From contig NZ_CALIZG010000024.1 in NCBI RefSeq assembly GCF_938028775.1, forward strand, positions 173,246 through 237,245: a stretch of 64,000 nt of DNA, read 5' to 3'. Position 1 is the first letter of the stretch; each line of letters begins with the position of its first letter. The DNA comes from Mogibacterium diversum_A (GTDB taxonomy: Bacteria > Bacillota > Clostridia > Peptostreptococcales > Anaerovoracaceae). This document shows positions 26,495-35,877 of this stretch, piece after piece. The position numbers and the translations under genes are program-made. Below the pieces are notes generated by a model, which was not told the DNA's origin, ran no database searches, and saw only the letters and a program-made list of their open reading frames with translations.

Positions 26495-28012
26495 ATGAAC
26501 ACAAAAGAAATTATCTCGAGACTAGAATATAAATTGCTAAAAGGGTCACTGGACCAAGCCGTTACAGGCATCTGTTTCGATAGCAGAAAAGTGAAGTCTG
26601 GCGATGTCTTTGTATGCATTCGCGGTGCATCATTTGACTCTCACGATGCACTTATAGAGATCGATAGTGGCAATCCTGCCCTCATCATAATAGACGAGAG
26701 CTGCGCTCTCGACTTATCAGTTGTAACCTCAACTATAATTTCAACCTCGGATACCAGACATGCTAAGGCTGTGGTTTCAGCTGCATTTTATGGTTATCCA
26801 GCGGAAAAGCTCAAGATGGTTGGCGTTACTGGATCAAAGGGCAAGACTACTGTTACAACGATGATTATGGCATCGTTAAGAGAGGCAGGCTATAGAGCGG
26901 CATCAATAGGCTCAAATGGGGTGAACTTAGGCGATGAAGTTCTAGAGGTTGCCAACACAACACCTGACTCTGACCAGATGCAGAAATTTCTTTCTATCAT
27001 GGTATCAAAAGGTGTAGAGTACGCAGTTCTCGAGTGCTCTTCACAGGGCCTTATGCAGCATAGAACTGATATGATTAATTTTGATGTCGGAGTATTTCTC
27101 AATATTCAGCATGGAGATCATGTTGGAACAGACGAGCACCCTACATTTGAAAACTATGCATATTGTAAAAGTCTTCTGCTACAGCAGTGTAATACAGGTA
27201 TCGTTAATCTGGATGATGAAAATATTGATTTCATCGTAAAAAATGCAGCATGTAACCTAATTACTGTAGGTCATGATGGAATACATAAGAAAACGGACAA
27301 GCTCGGCAGCAGACCAGATTATGTCATCTCAGAATCTCACACCAAGGAATGTAGAGGATTTATCGGTGAAGAGTTTAAACTTTCAGGTAGGTTTAATGAC
27401 ACTGTATTTGTAAACATGCCCGGTGAGTTCGTTCCACTAAATGGAGCAGCTACAATCGCTACTATAGAAGCTCTCGGAATACCTGCAGATGCAGCGAGAA
27501 AATCTCTTTCTCATATCCATATTAACGGCAGAGTGGACATGATTTATCGCACAGAAGACCTAAGTGTATGCATTGACTCTGCTCACACTAGAGAGAGCAC
27601 GAGAGCTGTTCTCGAGGCACTTAGAGCATATAATCCTAAGAGGCTTGTATGTGTATTTGGCGCTGGTGGAAACAGAGATATTGAGAGAAGAATTGGAATG
27701 GGTGAATCATCTGGAAAATATGCCGACTTCTCAATTATTACTACTGAGCACAACAGGTTTGAACCGTTTGAGACTATACTTGAGGGTGTTAAGTCTGGGC
27801 TTGAGCCTACTGGAGGAAAGTACATGGTTATAGAGAATAGACCGGAGGCTATACACTATGCTATTACTCAGTCAGAGCCGGGTGACCTCGTCGCTATCAT
27901 CGGTCTAGGTGATGATAAATATCAACACATTAATGGCGTTAACGTCCCTCAAGATGATGATAAGTGTGCTAGAAAAGCGATTAAAGAATGGGAAGAAAAT
28001 AGAACCAAGTAG
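26495..28012 (+). CDS. MurE-like Mur ligase
   Basis: A 505-residue ATP-dependent amide ligase with the three Mur domains: N-terminal UDP-binding (ICFDSRKVKSGDVFVCIRG), central ATPase with GSKGKTT (residues 113-119) and C-terminal domain. MurE adds the third residue of the peptidoglycan stem. The MurE substrate motif (DNPR for diaminopimelate, DDPN-type for lysine) reads EHNRFE here, and the usual GKGHE is GLGDD, so the added amino acid cannot be predicted. It may be a paralogue. The ATG at 26495 has GGAGG 5 bases upstream; an ATG at 26477 lies before that site. Two terminators follow. Confidence 0.8.
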   Translation: MNTKEIISRLEYKLLKGSLDQAVTGICFDSRKVKSGDVFVCIRGASFDSHDALIEIDSGNPALIIIDESCALDLSVVTSTIISTSDTRHAKAVVSAAFYGYPAEKLKMVGVTGSKGKTTVTTMIMASLREAGYRAASIGSNGVNLGDEVLEVANTTPDSDQMQKFLSIMVSKGVEYAVLECSSQGLMQHRTDMINFDVGVFLNIQHGDHVGTDEHPTFENYAYCKSLLLQQCNTGIVNLDDENIDFIVKNAACNLITVGHDGIHKKTDKLGSRPDYVISESHTKECRGFIGEEFKLSGRFNDTVFVNMPGEFVPLNGAATIATIEALGIPADAARKSLSHIHINGRVDMIYRTEDLSVCIDSAHTRESTRAVLEALRAYNPKRLVCVFGAGGNRDIERRIGMGESSGKYADFSIITTEHNRFEPFETILEGVKSGLEPTGGKYMVIENRPEAIHYAITQSEPGDLVAIIGLGDDKYQHINGVNVPQDDDKCARKAIKEWEENRTK

Positions 28013-28023
28013 GTATATAAAGT

Positions 28024-28054
28024 AAGCAGTGGCTGACTTTACCGACCACTGCTT
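28024..28054 (+). terminator. First terminator after the MurE-like gene
   Basis: A 9-base-pair stem (28024-28032 with 28046-28054) with a 13-base loop, then TTAATTG. Confidence 0.5.
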
Positions 28055-28074
28055 TAATTGAATTACACTTAGCG

Positions 28075-28101
28075 AGATGGGTACGATGTACCCATCTTTT
28101 T
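28075..28101 (+). terminator. Second terminator after the MurE-like gene
   Basis: A perfect 10-base-pair stem (28075-28084 with 28088-28097) with a 3-base loop, followed by TTTTCTT. Confidence 0.8.
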
Positions 28102-28115
28102 CTTAGAAAATCAAA

Positions 28116-28150
28116 CAACCTGACTAAATCGAAAATCGATAGTCAGGTTG
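28116..28150 (-). terminator. Terminator of the small P-loop gene
   Basis: A 10-base-pair stem (28116-28125 with 28141-28150) whose loop can form a second small stem. On the minus strand it is followed by TTTGATTTTC. Confidence 0.65.
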
Positions 28151-28171
28151 CACTATAAGTCCGTATTAAAA

Positions 28172-28594
28172 TTAGTTGAGAACCTCTACTCCGTCGAAGT
28201 TAACCCCGATCATCTCTTCGAGCTCAGCACTGATGCTGATTACAAAGTCGATGCCATAATCCTTTGAGATATCCTTAATCTTTGAAAGGAAGCTTGGAAG
28301 CATCTCTAGAGAGAAATCAGCATGTCTCATGATACCGTCCAAGAATATTGTCTGGATGTCATTGTCAGAACTGATGATACCGAATAGAAATCCGATATAC
28401 TCATCCTCATTAGTTATGTGAACAAAATCCTCCATGCAGATTACACGAATCTTGTAGTCTAAATCATAGATAAGTCTGGAATTTTTGTTAATAAATACGG
28501 TGCTACCCTTGGTCTCCTCGACACTTGCGTTAGCTAGCTCGATCATTTTCTTGGTCTTACCCTTACCCTTATGTCCTACCAATAATTTAACCAT
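28172..28594 (-). CDS. Small P-loop NTPase of unknown function
   Basis: A 140-residue protein starting MVKLLVGHKGKGKTKKMI, so the Walker A motif (GHKGKGKT) begins at residue 7. A Walker-B-like hydrophobic stretch, IQTIFLDGI, follows near residue 80. Similar small clostridial proteins have been labelled PilT-like, but no pilus genes are near and that label is unsupported. The ATG at 28594 has AGGAGG upstream; an earlier in-frame start at 28633 lies before that site. It has its own promoter and terminator. Confidence 0.75.
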   Translation of the reverse strand: MVKLLVGHKGKGKTKKMIELANASVEETKGSTVFINKNSRLIYDLDYKIRVICMEDFVHITNEDEYIGFLFGIISSDNDIQTIFLDGIMRHADFSLEMLPSFLSKIKDISKDYGIDFVISISAELEEMIGVNFDGVEVLN

Positions 28595-28624
28595 GGAATC
28601 GTCCTCCTTTATTTTCTTTTTTTG

Positions 28625-28653
28625 ATTATACAATACCCGAATTTGTATATCAA
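28625..28653 (-). promoter_or_regulatory. Candidate promoter of the small P-loop gene
   Basis: Leftward TTGATA (28648-28653), 17-base spacer, TATAAT (28625-28630). It overlaps the stem at 28635-28664. Confidence 0.55.
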
Positions 28654-28664
28654 CAAATCCGGGT
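28635..28664 (-). terminator. Possible terminator of glyA
   Basis: A 12-base-pair stem with one mismatch (28635-28646 with 28653-28664) about 30 bases past the glyA stop. It lacks a clean T-run and shares its bases with the next promoter, so it may be leaky. Confidence 0.4.
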
Positions 28665-28695
28665 ATCGAATTTAATTAGTATTTAAAACTAGTCA

Positions 28696-29964
28696 CTATT
28701 TTGCTTCTGCAGCTTTCTCAGCGTCGAGTTTCTTAACAACTTCATCGATTCTGTGTGCGACCTCGATAAAGTCTTCCTCGACGAATCCTCTTGTTGTCAT
28801 CGGTGCTGTACCGACTCTAACACCGCTAGTCTGCATTGGAGAACGCTTCTCGTTAGGAACGCAGTTCTTGTTAAGAGTTATGCCAACCTCATCGCATGCA
28901 TTCTGGAGATCCTTACCAGAGAATGCTTTATCTGAAAGGTCGATTAGGAATACGTGGTTATCTGTTCCTCCAGTTACAATTGTATATCCTAGCTTGAGCA
29001 TTTCGTCAGCAAATGCTGCGCAGTTCTTTACAACCTGTGCTGCATATTCCTTGAATTCAGGTCTTAATGCTTCCTCAGCGCAAACAGCTTTTCCAGCGAT
29101 GATGTGCTCAAGCGGACCACCCTGTGCGAATGGGAATACTGCGCTATCGATTTTCTTAGCGAGCTCTTCCCTGCAGAAAATCATTCCACCTCTTGGTCCT
29201 CTAAGTGTCTTATGGGTTGTTGTTGTGATGATATCAGCATATCCAAATGGGGATGGATGTACTCCACCAGCAACGAGACCAGCAATATGAGCCATGTCTA
29301 CCATGAATAGTGCATCAACGCTCTTTGCAATCTCAGCGAATTTCTCAAAATCGATGATTCTTGAGTAAGCACTAGCACCCGTTAGTATCAGCTTAGGCTG
29401 GAGTTCTTTCGCCTTCTTCTCTAGGTCTTCCATATCGATGAATCCATTATCATCAACGTTATAGAAATGAACATCGAAGAATTTGCCGCTGAAGTTAACC
29501 GATGAACCGTGAGTCAGATGTCCACCGTTGTCTAGGTTTAGTGAAAGGATTGTATCACCTGGCTCTAGTACTGCGTTGTATGCCGCGAAGTTAGCCTGCG
29601 AACCACTGTGAGGCTGCACATTTACATGATAATCTGTATTGAATACCTCTCTCCACTTATCGCAGCAGTATTCTTCAAGTTCATCAACGTACCTTGTTCC
29701 GCCGTAGTATCTTCCCTTGTTTCCGGAATGTCTATCAACTGGCTTTGCAGGATATCCTTCTGCATACTTCCATGATAAACAGCTTCCGCAAGCAGCAAGA
29801 ACTGCTTCTGAACAGTAGTTCTCAGATGCGATTAGCTCCACGTTGTTCTTCTGTCTGTTGTACTCCTTCTCAACTAGAGCAGCAACTGTAGGAGATGTCT
29901 TTGCAATTTCAGCGATATTCTCTAAGTTATATCTGCTGTCATCGTAGCCATTTCTGTCAAACAT
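28696..29964 (-). CDS. glyA: Serine hydroxymethyltransferase
   Basis: A 422-residue PLP enzyme converting serine and tetrahydrofolate to glycine and methylene-tetrahydrofolate. The PLP lysine lies in TTTHKTLRGPRGG, and NVQPHSGSQAN and VDMAHIAGLV are conserved. It overlaps the end of folC by 8 bases and closes the folD-relQ-valS-folC-glyA run. Confidence 0.96.
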   Translation of the reverse strand: MFDRNGYDDSRYNLENIAEIAKTSPTVAALVEKEYNRQKNNVELIASENYCSEAVLAACGSCLSWKYAEGYPAKPVDRHSGNKGRYYGGTRYVDELEEYCCDKWREVFNTDYHVNVQPHSGSQANFAAYNAVLEPGDTILSLNLDNGGHLTHGSSVNFSGKFFDVHFYNVDDNGFIDMEDLEKKAKELQPKLILTGASAYSRIIDFEKFAEIAKSVDALFMVDMAHIAGLVAGGVHPSPFGYADIITTTTHKTLRGPRGGMIFCREELAKKIDSAVFPFAQGGPLEHIIAGKAVCAEEALRPEFKEYAAQVVKNCAAFADEMLKLGYTIVTGGTDNHVFLIDLSDKAFSGKDLQNACDEVGITLNKNCVPNEKRSPMQTSGVRVGTAPMTTRGFVEEDFIEVAHRIDEVVKKLDAEKAAEAK

Positions 29965-31330
29965 TAATTTTCCCGTCCTTTCGATTGAAAAAAATTCTTA
30001 TATCTCCAATAAGATATATGGATCCTAAAAAGAGCATCACGTCTGCACCAGACGACAGTGCCCTATCAAAGGCTGTTTCTTCATCGCTGATAGCTGTCAC
30101 AGCGATATTTTCATCTTCGAGTAATTTCTTTAGCTTCTCTGCTTTAAGAGCTCTTGGACTAACTGGTTCAGTTACAATAACCTCATTAGCATCTACTGCA
30201 GTAAGTCCTGAACGGAGTATCTCAGTCATATCCTGATACTCCTTATCTCCAAAGCACCCGAAGACCGTAATTATTCTCTTGTTCTTGAATATAGTTTCTC
30301 TAAGCTTCTTAAGTGTCTCCATAGCAGCTTTGAGCCCTTGAGGATTGTGCGAACCATCTATAACTATGTATGGATTGTTCTTGAGAATCTCAAAGCGTCC
30401 CATATTTCTTGCACTTGTTAGACCCTCACGCATCTCTGATTCATCGATATCTATTAGCATGCGATCCCGCATACTCTTTACAGCAAGTAACGCTGTTATG
30501 GCATTCCTAATCTGATGTTCCCCGATGAGGCTTATCTTTACGCCATCCATTTTGACTTTGTCAGTTCCATCACTAACTTCAAAATCGAAGTCCATAAATT
30601 CAGAATAATCATTTATGCTGTATTTGGCAAGAGAAGCATCAATAAATTTTGCATTCTTTTCCTTAGCGACATCGGATATGACCTCTTTTACCTCAAGCTC
30701 AGAAGATTCAGATATAACAGGTACACCCTCCTTGATAATTCCAGCCTTAGCCTCAGCAATCTTAGAGAGCGTGTCCCCGAGCATATCGACGTGGTCAAAT
30801 CCTATCTGTGTAATCACTGAAACCAGAGGATTTAAAATGACATTTGTCATATCCATCTTACCACCAATCCCAGTCTCCAGGATCACTATGTCAGGTGATT
30901 GTTCTTTAAAATATAGCAAAGCCGTTGATGTCAGTATCTCGAACTCAGAGAAGTATCCATATCCCTCGTCATTAACTTGTTCCGCAAAGGACATCACATA
31001 TGTTGCAATCCTACAGAAATCATCATCACTGATATAGTTCCTGTCTATATCGAAGCGCTCATTGTACTCCATAACATGGGGAGACGTGAACACCCCTACA
31101 GAATACCCAGCAGCACGCAGCATAAATGCTATAAACTGGCATACAGAACCTTTACCATTCGTGCCTGCAACATGGACAAATTTTAAGTCTTCTTCAGGGT
31201 TACCTAATAACTCGAGAAGCCTTTTCATCCTTGAAAGTCCAATCGGGCCTCTCTTAGCTGTCATTTCCCAAATGCGCCGTATAACCGCCTCACTCGCTTT
31301 ATTTGGCACTTGCTTCACCCATGGACTCAA
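29957..31330 (-). CDS. folC: Folylpolyglutamate synthase/dihydrofolate synthase
   Basis: A Mur-ligase-related enzyme adding glutamate to folates. The ATP loop HVAGTNGKGS and the ETGIGGKMDMTN motif are intact. The start is uncertain: TTG at 31330 (457 residues) would overlap valS by 32 bases, with GTG codons a few residues later and no clear ribosome binding site for any. Translation may be coupled to valS termination. Confidence 0.92.
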   Translation of the reverse strand: MSPWVKQVPNKASEAVIRRIWEMTAKRGPIGLSRMKRLLELLGNPEEDLKFVHVAGTNGKGSVCQFIAFMLRAAGYSVGVFTSPHVMEYNERFDIDRNYISDDDFCRIATYVMSFAEQVNDEGYGYFSEFEILTSTALLYFKEQSPDIVILETGIGGKMDMTNVILNPLVSVITQIGFDHVDMLGDTLSKIAEAKAGIIKEGVPVISESSELEVKEVISDVAKEKNAKFIDASLAKYSINDYSEFMDFDFEVSDGTDKVKMDGVKISLIGEHQIRNAITALLAVKSMRDRMLIDIDESEMREGLTSARNMGRFEILKNNPYIVIDGSHNPQGLKAAMETLKKLRETIFKNKRIITVFGCFGDKEYQDMTEILRSGLTAVDANEVIVTEPVSPRALKAEKLKKLLEDENIAVTAISDEETAFDRALSSGADVMLFLGSIYLIGDIRIFFNRKDGKINV

Positions 31331-33986
31331 GTCTCTTGATAACTGTTTCTAGCATCTCACGGTACTTGTCGCCCTTCTGTTTCTCCTCCTCAACCACTGA
31401 TGCCGGAGCCTTTGCGACAAAACCTTGGTTAGAGAGCTTCTTGTCTACACGAGCAACCTCACCCTCGAGCCTCTTCTTCTCCTTCTCAAGTCTCTCGCGT
31501 TCTGCTTCGAAGTCAACCAGATCAGCTAATGGAATCAGGAGTTCCCCTCCAGTGAATACCGCTGAAACTACCCCATCTGGAGTTTCGCTATCAGTTCCTT
31601 CAACAGTTATGTCAACAACATTAGCAATCTTCTTTATGTGGGCAGAAATCGCTTCTACTGTATCCTTAAGCGCATCCGTCTTGACGATCAGATTAAGCTT
31701 GCGACTAGGTGCAGCATCTACTTCTGTTCTAGCATTTCTGATTGCTTTGATGATTTCTTTAGCAGTCTCAATTCTTGAAACAGATTCATAGTATGTCTTT
31801 CTTTCGTCATAAATCGGCCACGATGAAGTGATTAGCAAGTCATCATCGTCATTTGAATCGCCTGCTTCTGCTGGTAAATATCCCCATATTTCCTCTGTAA
31901 TAAACGGCATAAATGGGTGTAGCAATTTAAGTAAATCCTTGAGGACGCTCTGCAGAACGAATCTTGCAGTTGCCTTATCCTCTTCATCATCACTCCATAA
32001 TCTCGCTTTAACAAGTTCAATATACCAGTCGCAATATTCATCCCAGATGAGTTCATAAACCTTTTGACCTGCAAGCCCTAGTTCAAACTTTTCCAGTGAA
32101 TTTGTGATATCAGCAGTAGCTTCATTTACGCGGGAGATAATCCATTTGTCCTCATCTCTAAGCATTGCATTCTCAGCAGTTGCCACCTGTAATGGATTTC
32201 CTTCGTCATCCAGAAGATTCATAATTGTAAATCTCGATGCGTTCCAAAGCTTATTAGCAAAATTACGCGAGGACTCGAGTCTATCCCAGATAAATCTCGT
32301 ATCATTACCAGGTGTAATACCTGTAATGAGCATAAACCTGAGAGCATCTGCACCAACCTTATCGATTACTTCAAGCGGATCGATTCCGTTGCCAAGAGAC
32401 TTACTCATCTTTCTACCCTGTTCATCGCGAACGAGTCCATGTAGGAATACATATTCAAATGGTGGTTCTCCCATAGCCTCACACCCTGAGAATACCATTC
32501 TGATAACCCAGAAGAACAGAATGTCATATCCCGTAACCATTACTGAATTAGGATAGAAGTAGTCGAGTTCCGGCGTTTTATCAGGCCACCCTAGCGTAGA
32601 GAAAGGCCACAGTCCAGAGCTGAACCATGTATCTAACACATCCTCATCCTGATGTAAATGAGCGCATCCGCACTTAGGGCATGCACTTGGCATAGTGCGA
32701 CTTACGACGATCTCTCCGCAGTCATCGCAGTAGTATGCAGGTATTCTATGACCCCACCATAGCTGCCTCGATATGCACCAGTCATGAATATCATTTAGCC
32801 AATTTAGGTAAATCTTCTCAAATCTCTCAGGAACGTGCTTTAGCTTTCCAGATTTTGCAACCTCTACCGCTGGTTTAGCGAGATCCTCCATCTTAACGAA
32901 CCATTGGTCTGAAAGCTTTGGTTCAATGGCATTGTGACATCTATAGCACTTTCCTACCGGAATAGTAAGCTCTTCAATCTTAACAAGGAAGCCGGCTTCC
33001 TCAAGATCATGCACCCATGCCTTACGGCACTCATATCTGTCCATACCTTCGTATTTTCCAGCTAGTTCATTCATCGTGGCATCATCATTCATACAGGACA
33101 TGATTTCTAGATTATGTCTCTGACCTACGAGGAAATCGTTAGCATCGTGAGCAGGTGTAATCTTTACAGCACCTGTACCTTTATCTGGGTCTGGATACTC
33201 ATCAGCAATAACTGGAATCTCCCTATTTAAAATAGGTAAAATTACAGTCTTACCTACTAACTCCTTATATCTATCATCTTCGGGGCTAACCGCAATTGCA
33301 ACATCACCAAACATAGTCTCCGGCCTAGATGTCGCAACGGTAATTCCCTCTCCACCGTCCTTTGCAGGGTAACGGAAATACCAGTACTTACCATTCTCAT
33401 CCTCATGTTCAACTTCAGCATCTGAAAGGGATGTCATGCAGTCAGGACACCAATTTACAAGTCTATTTCCCTTATATATCATGCCTTTATCATACAGCCT
33501 GATAAAAAGCTCTGTAACCGCCTTGTTACAGCCCTCGTCCATCGTAAAACGTTCTCTGCGCCAATCACAGGAATCTCCGAGCTTGCGGCACTGCTTCGTA
33601 ATCCTGCCGCCATATTCTTCCTTCCACTTCCATGCGCGCTCGAGGAATGCCTCTCTACCTATGTCCTTCTTATCCTTGCCAGTCTCTTCACGAAGAGCAT
33701 TGTTGACCTTAACCTCTGTTGCGATACTTGCATGATCGCTGCCAGGTAGCCAGAGCGCACTATAGCCCTGCATTCTCCTCCATCTGATGAGGATATCCTG
33801 AAGCGTCTGATCAAGAGCATGACCCATATGGAGTTGCCCTGTGATATTTGGTGGTGGCATTACTATGCAGTATGGTTTCTTGTCCCTGTCTACCTCTGCA
33901 TTAAAAGAGCCATGCTCCTCCCACATCTCATAAATACGATCTTCAAAACTCTTTGGATCGTATGTTTTAGCAAGATTTCTACCCAT
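31299..33986 (-). CDS. valS: Valyl-tRNA synthetase
   Basis: An 895-residue class I synthetase. HIGH motif PPPNITGQLHMGHAL is near residue 45, the editing domain lies in the middle and GRKMSKSLGNG is the KMSKS loop. The C-terminal coiled coil typical of ValRS (ERERLEKEKKRLEGEVARV) is present. No T-box leader is visible upstream; it follows relQ by 96 bases. Confidence 0.97.
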   Translation of the reverse strand: MGRNLAKTYDPKSFEDRIYEMWEEHGSFNAEVDRDKKPYCIVMPPPNITGQLHMGHALDQTLQDILIRWRRMQGYSALWLPGSDHASIATEVKVNNALREETGKDKKDIGREAFLERAWKWKEEYGGRITKQCRKLGDSCDWRRERFTMDEGCNKAVTELFIRLYDKGMIYKGNRLVNWCPDCMTSLSDAEVEHEDENGKYWYFRYPAKDGGEGITVATSRPETMFGDVAIAVSPEDDRYKELVGKTVILPILNREIPVIADEYPDPDKGTGAVKITPAHDANDFLVGQRHNLEIMSCMNDDATMNELAGKYEGMDRYECRKAWVHDLEEAGFLVKIEELTIPVGKCYRCHNAIEPKLSDQWFVKMEDLAKPAVEVAKSGKLKHVPERFEKIYLNWLNDIHDWCISRQLWWGHRIPAYYCDDCGEIVVSRTMPSACPKCGCAHLHQDEDVLDTWFSSGLWPFSTLGWPDKTPELDYFYPNSVMVTGYDILFFWVIRMVFSGCEAMGEPPFEYVFLHGLVRDEQGRKMSKSLGNGIDPLEVIDKVGADALRFMLITGITPGNDTRFIWDRLESSRNFANKLWNASRFTIMNLLDDEGNPLQVATAENAMLRDEDKWIISRVNEATADITNSLEKFELGLAGQKVYELIWDEYCDWYIELVKARLWSDDEEDKATARFVLQSVLKDLLKLLHPFMPFITEEIWGYLPAEAGDSNDDDDLLITSSWPIYDERKTYYESVSRIETAKEIIKAIRNARTEVDAAPSRKLNLIVKTDALKDTVEAISAHIKKIANVVDITVEGTDSETPDGVVSAVFTGGELLIPLADLVDFEAERERLEKEKKRLEGEVARVDKKLSNQGFVAKAPASVVEEEKQKGDKYREMLETVIKRLESMGEASAK

Positions 33987-34082
33987 TTTTTACTCCTAAA
34001 TTCCTATTATCGTTAATCTATCTCAGTAGCTAAATAGTTTCAGCTACATAATAATCTTCTCAACACCATGTGCACTATCTTT

Positions 34083-34772
34083 CTATTCCTCAGAAAAAAC
34101 CTCGTGCCTGATATTCTCCATCATATTATCGACATCAGCGAGAATCTCTGAGCAGATTTTTAGCTTATTCTGAAGATCGTCACTCAGCGCACCTTCATTC
34201 TTATACTTTAGCTCATGTTCCAAACTTGCCCAGGTATCCATGGCGATGCTCCGGAACTGCATCTCAACTGGAATCGATACTTTCTTGCTAACAAGAAAGA
34301 TCGGTACCTCAATAACAACATGCAAGCTTCTATAACCGCTCTCCTTTGGATTTGAACTATAATCTTTAATCCTGATAAGCTTTATATCCTCTTGTTTCAG
34401 CAATAAACTTGATAGCCGATATATATCGTTTCGATAGTTGCAAACTACTCTTACACCCGCTATATCGTAAATCTGTTTTCTAATCTCAGATATGTTGTTA
34501 AGCGGATCCTCTATCCCATATCGCTCGGCCTTTTCAAACAAGCTATTAACAGATTTTAGTCTATACTGAATGTGATGTATAGGACCATGATCATCTTGTT
34601 GCTTGAAATCATCATCTAAAATCTCCAGCTTAGTGGAAATCTCTTTTATCGCCGCCTCATACTCGAGCCTTATGTCAGCGATTTCCTTAAAAAAGGCGTC
34701 CTTATCTCGCACAAGCTCAAGCTTGTTTTTACTCAGTCTTTCAGGATTAAGTATTTCATTAGTAATATTCAT
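34083..34772 (-). CDS. relQ: Small alarmone synthetase, RelQ type
   Basis: A (p)ppGpp synthetase domain alone, with no HD hydrolase, TGS or ACT domains. Key synthetase motifs are AGVRVVCNYRNDIYRL, IKDYSSNPKESGYRSLH and VEMQFRS. RelQ-type enzymes form tetramers and make ppGpp or pGpp from GTP/GDP and ATP. An ATG at 34772 has AAGGTGG close upstream; a TTG at 34805 would add 11 residues and is the alternative. It sits between folD and valS, 25-58 bases from folD. Confidence 0.88.
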   Translation of the reverse strand: MNITNEILNPERLSKNKLELVRDKDAFFKEIADIRLEYEAAIKEISTKLEILDDDFKQQDDHGPIHHIQYRLKSVNSLFEKAERYGIEDPLNNISEIRKQIYDIAGVRVVCNYRNDIYRLSSLLLKQEDIKLIRIKDYSSNPKESGYRSLHVVIEVPIFLVSKKVSIPVEMQFRSIAMDTWASLEHELKYKNEGALSDDLQNKLKICSEILADVDNMMENIRHEVFSEE

Positions 34773-34830
34773 TCCCACCTTATGCCCTTCAAAACTTTCG
34801 GTCAAAATACGACCTTAAAATATCTTATGT

Positions 34831-35694
34831 TTAGGCCCGTTCTGCCGCTTTTACGACATTTCGAAGTAGCAAAGCAGTTGTAACTGTACCTACTCCGCCT
34901 GGAACAGGAGAGTAGCTTAGTGACTTAGGCATGCCTTCAGCTTCCAGTGCGCCAGAGTCAAAGTCTCCAGCAAGTTTTCCATCCTTACCTGTGCCAGTGC
35001 CGACATCTATGATCATCTGCCCATCATGGAATAGTTCAGGGCTATATGACTCAATCTGACCTGTTGCAAGTACAACAACATCCGCTCTTTCACAAGCTTC
35101 TCTAAGATTCTCATCAGTAGTTTTCGTGTGGCAAACTGTAACTGTGGCATTTGCATTCATCATCATGAGCATAAGTGGCTTTCCAACTCTCATGCTTCTG
35201 CCAACAATCGTTACTTGCTTTCCCTTTAAATCAACCCCATAAAATTTTAGTATCTCCATGCAGGATTCCGCTGTGCATGCGTAAAATGCATTAGGATCGT
35301 TTGCAAAAAGGTTTGCATAGGAAGCATCTGTAATCGCATCTATGTCCTTTGCTGGGTCAAGAAGTGCACGCAAACGTTCGCCATCGATTGACTTAGGAAA
35401 AGGCATCAGCATGATAATGCCGTCAATATTATCGTCGGTATTAAGCCTTTCAAGCTCCTCCTCGGCAGTGCTCTGAGAGACAGCCTCATCTAGCACAACT
35501 GACTCACAGTCTATACCATACTTGCCAGCTCTCTTGATAATAGCTCCCTCATAGTATTTCTCTCCGTCATCTTCGCCAATTCTAAAGGTGGCAATCTTTG
35601 GTGTATTACCAGCTTTAGTCAGCAGTTCAACTCTTGAAATAATATCCTGATCTATCGCATCCCTAACGGGAGCGCCTTTTAACAATGTATGCAT
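34831..35694 (-). CDS. folD: Methylene-tetrahydrofolate dehydrogenase/cyclohydrolase
   Basis: A bifunctional enzyme interconverting methylene- and formyl-tetrahydrofolate with NADP. VDAITDA-type (DIDAITDASYANL), GRSMRVGKPL and the final PVPGGVGTVTTALLL are conserved. I start it at ATG 35694 (287 residues), because the predicted transcription start (from the -10 at 35739-35744) falls near the alternative ATG at 35733. GGAGGA also precedes 35694. Confidence 0.93.
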   Translation of the reverse strand: MHTLLKGAPVRDAIDQDIISRVELLTKAGNTPKIATFRIGEDDGEKYYEGAIIKRAGKYGIDCESVVLDEAVSQSTAEEELERLNTDDNIDGIIMLMPFPKSIDGERLRALLDPAKDIDAITDASYANLFANDPNAFYACTAESCMEILKFYGVDLKGKQVTIVGRSMRVGKPLMLMMMNANATVTVCHTKTTDENLREACERADVVVLATGQIESYSPELFHDGQMIIDVGTGTGKDGKLAGDFDSGALEAEGMPKSLSYSPVPGGVGTVTTALLLRNVVKAAERA

Positions 35695-35738
35695 ATCTGA
35701 TGTTTCCTCCGCATTTTTAACGTGTAAAACCATTTAAT

Positions 35739-35747
35739 ATTATAGCA
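35739..35747 (-). promoter_or_regulatory. Extended -10 promoter of the folD operon
   Basis: Leftward TGCTATAAT. No clear -35. It sits about 45 bases before the chosen folD start. Confidence 0.5.
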
Positions 35748-35790
35748 TAATGACAAAAGAATTAGTATATTCTTTAAGCTAAACAACAAA

Positions 35791-35821
35791 AGTGTTATCG
35801 CATAAAATATACGATAACACT
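35791..35821 (-). terminator. Terminator of the RNase H fusion gene
   Basis: A perfect 10-base-pair stem (35791-35800 with 35812-35821), 11-base loop, then TTTTGTTGTTT on the minus strand. Confidence 0.8.
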
Positions 35822-35877
35822 CATTATTGCAATTAATTAAAATCTCATAAGCACTACTATACTCGTAAGACCCAGTA

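Noticed and set aside
28172..28594. PilT twitching-motility ATPase
   Set aside because: The protein is far too short, lacks the Walker B and His box context of PilT, and no pilus genes are near.
33987..34082. T-box leader for valS
   Set aside because: Only 96 bases lie between relQ and valS, with a small 6-base-pair hairpin and no T-box core sequence or specifier loop.
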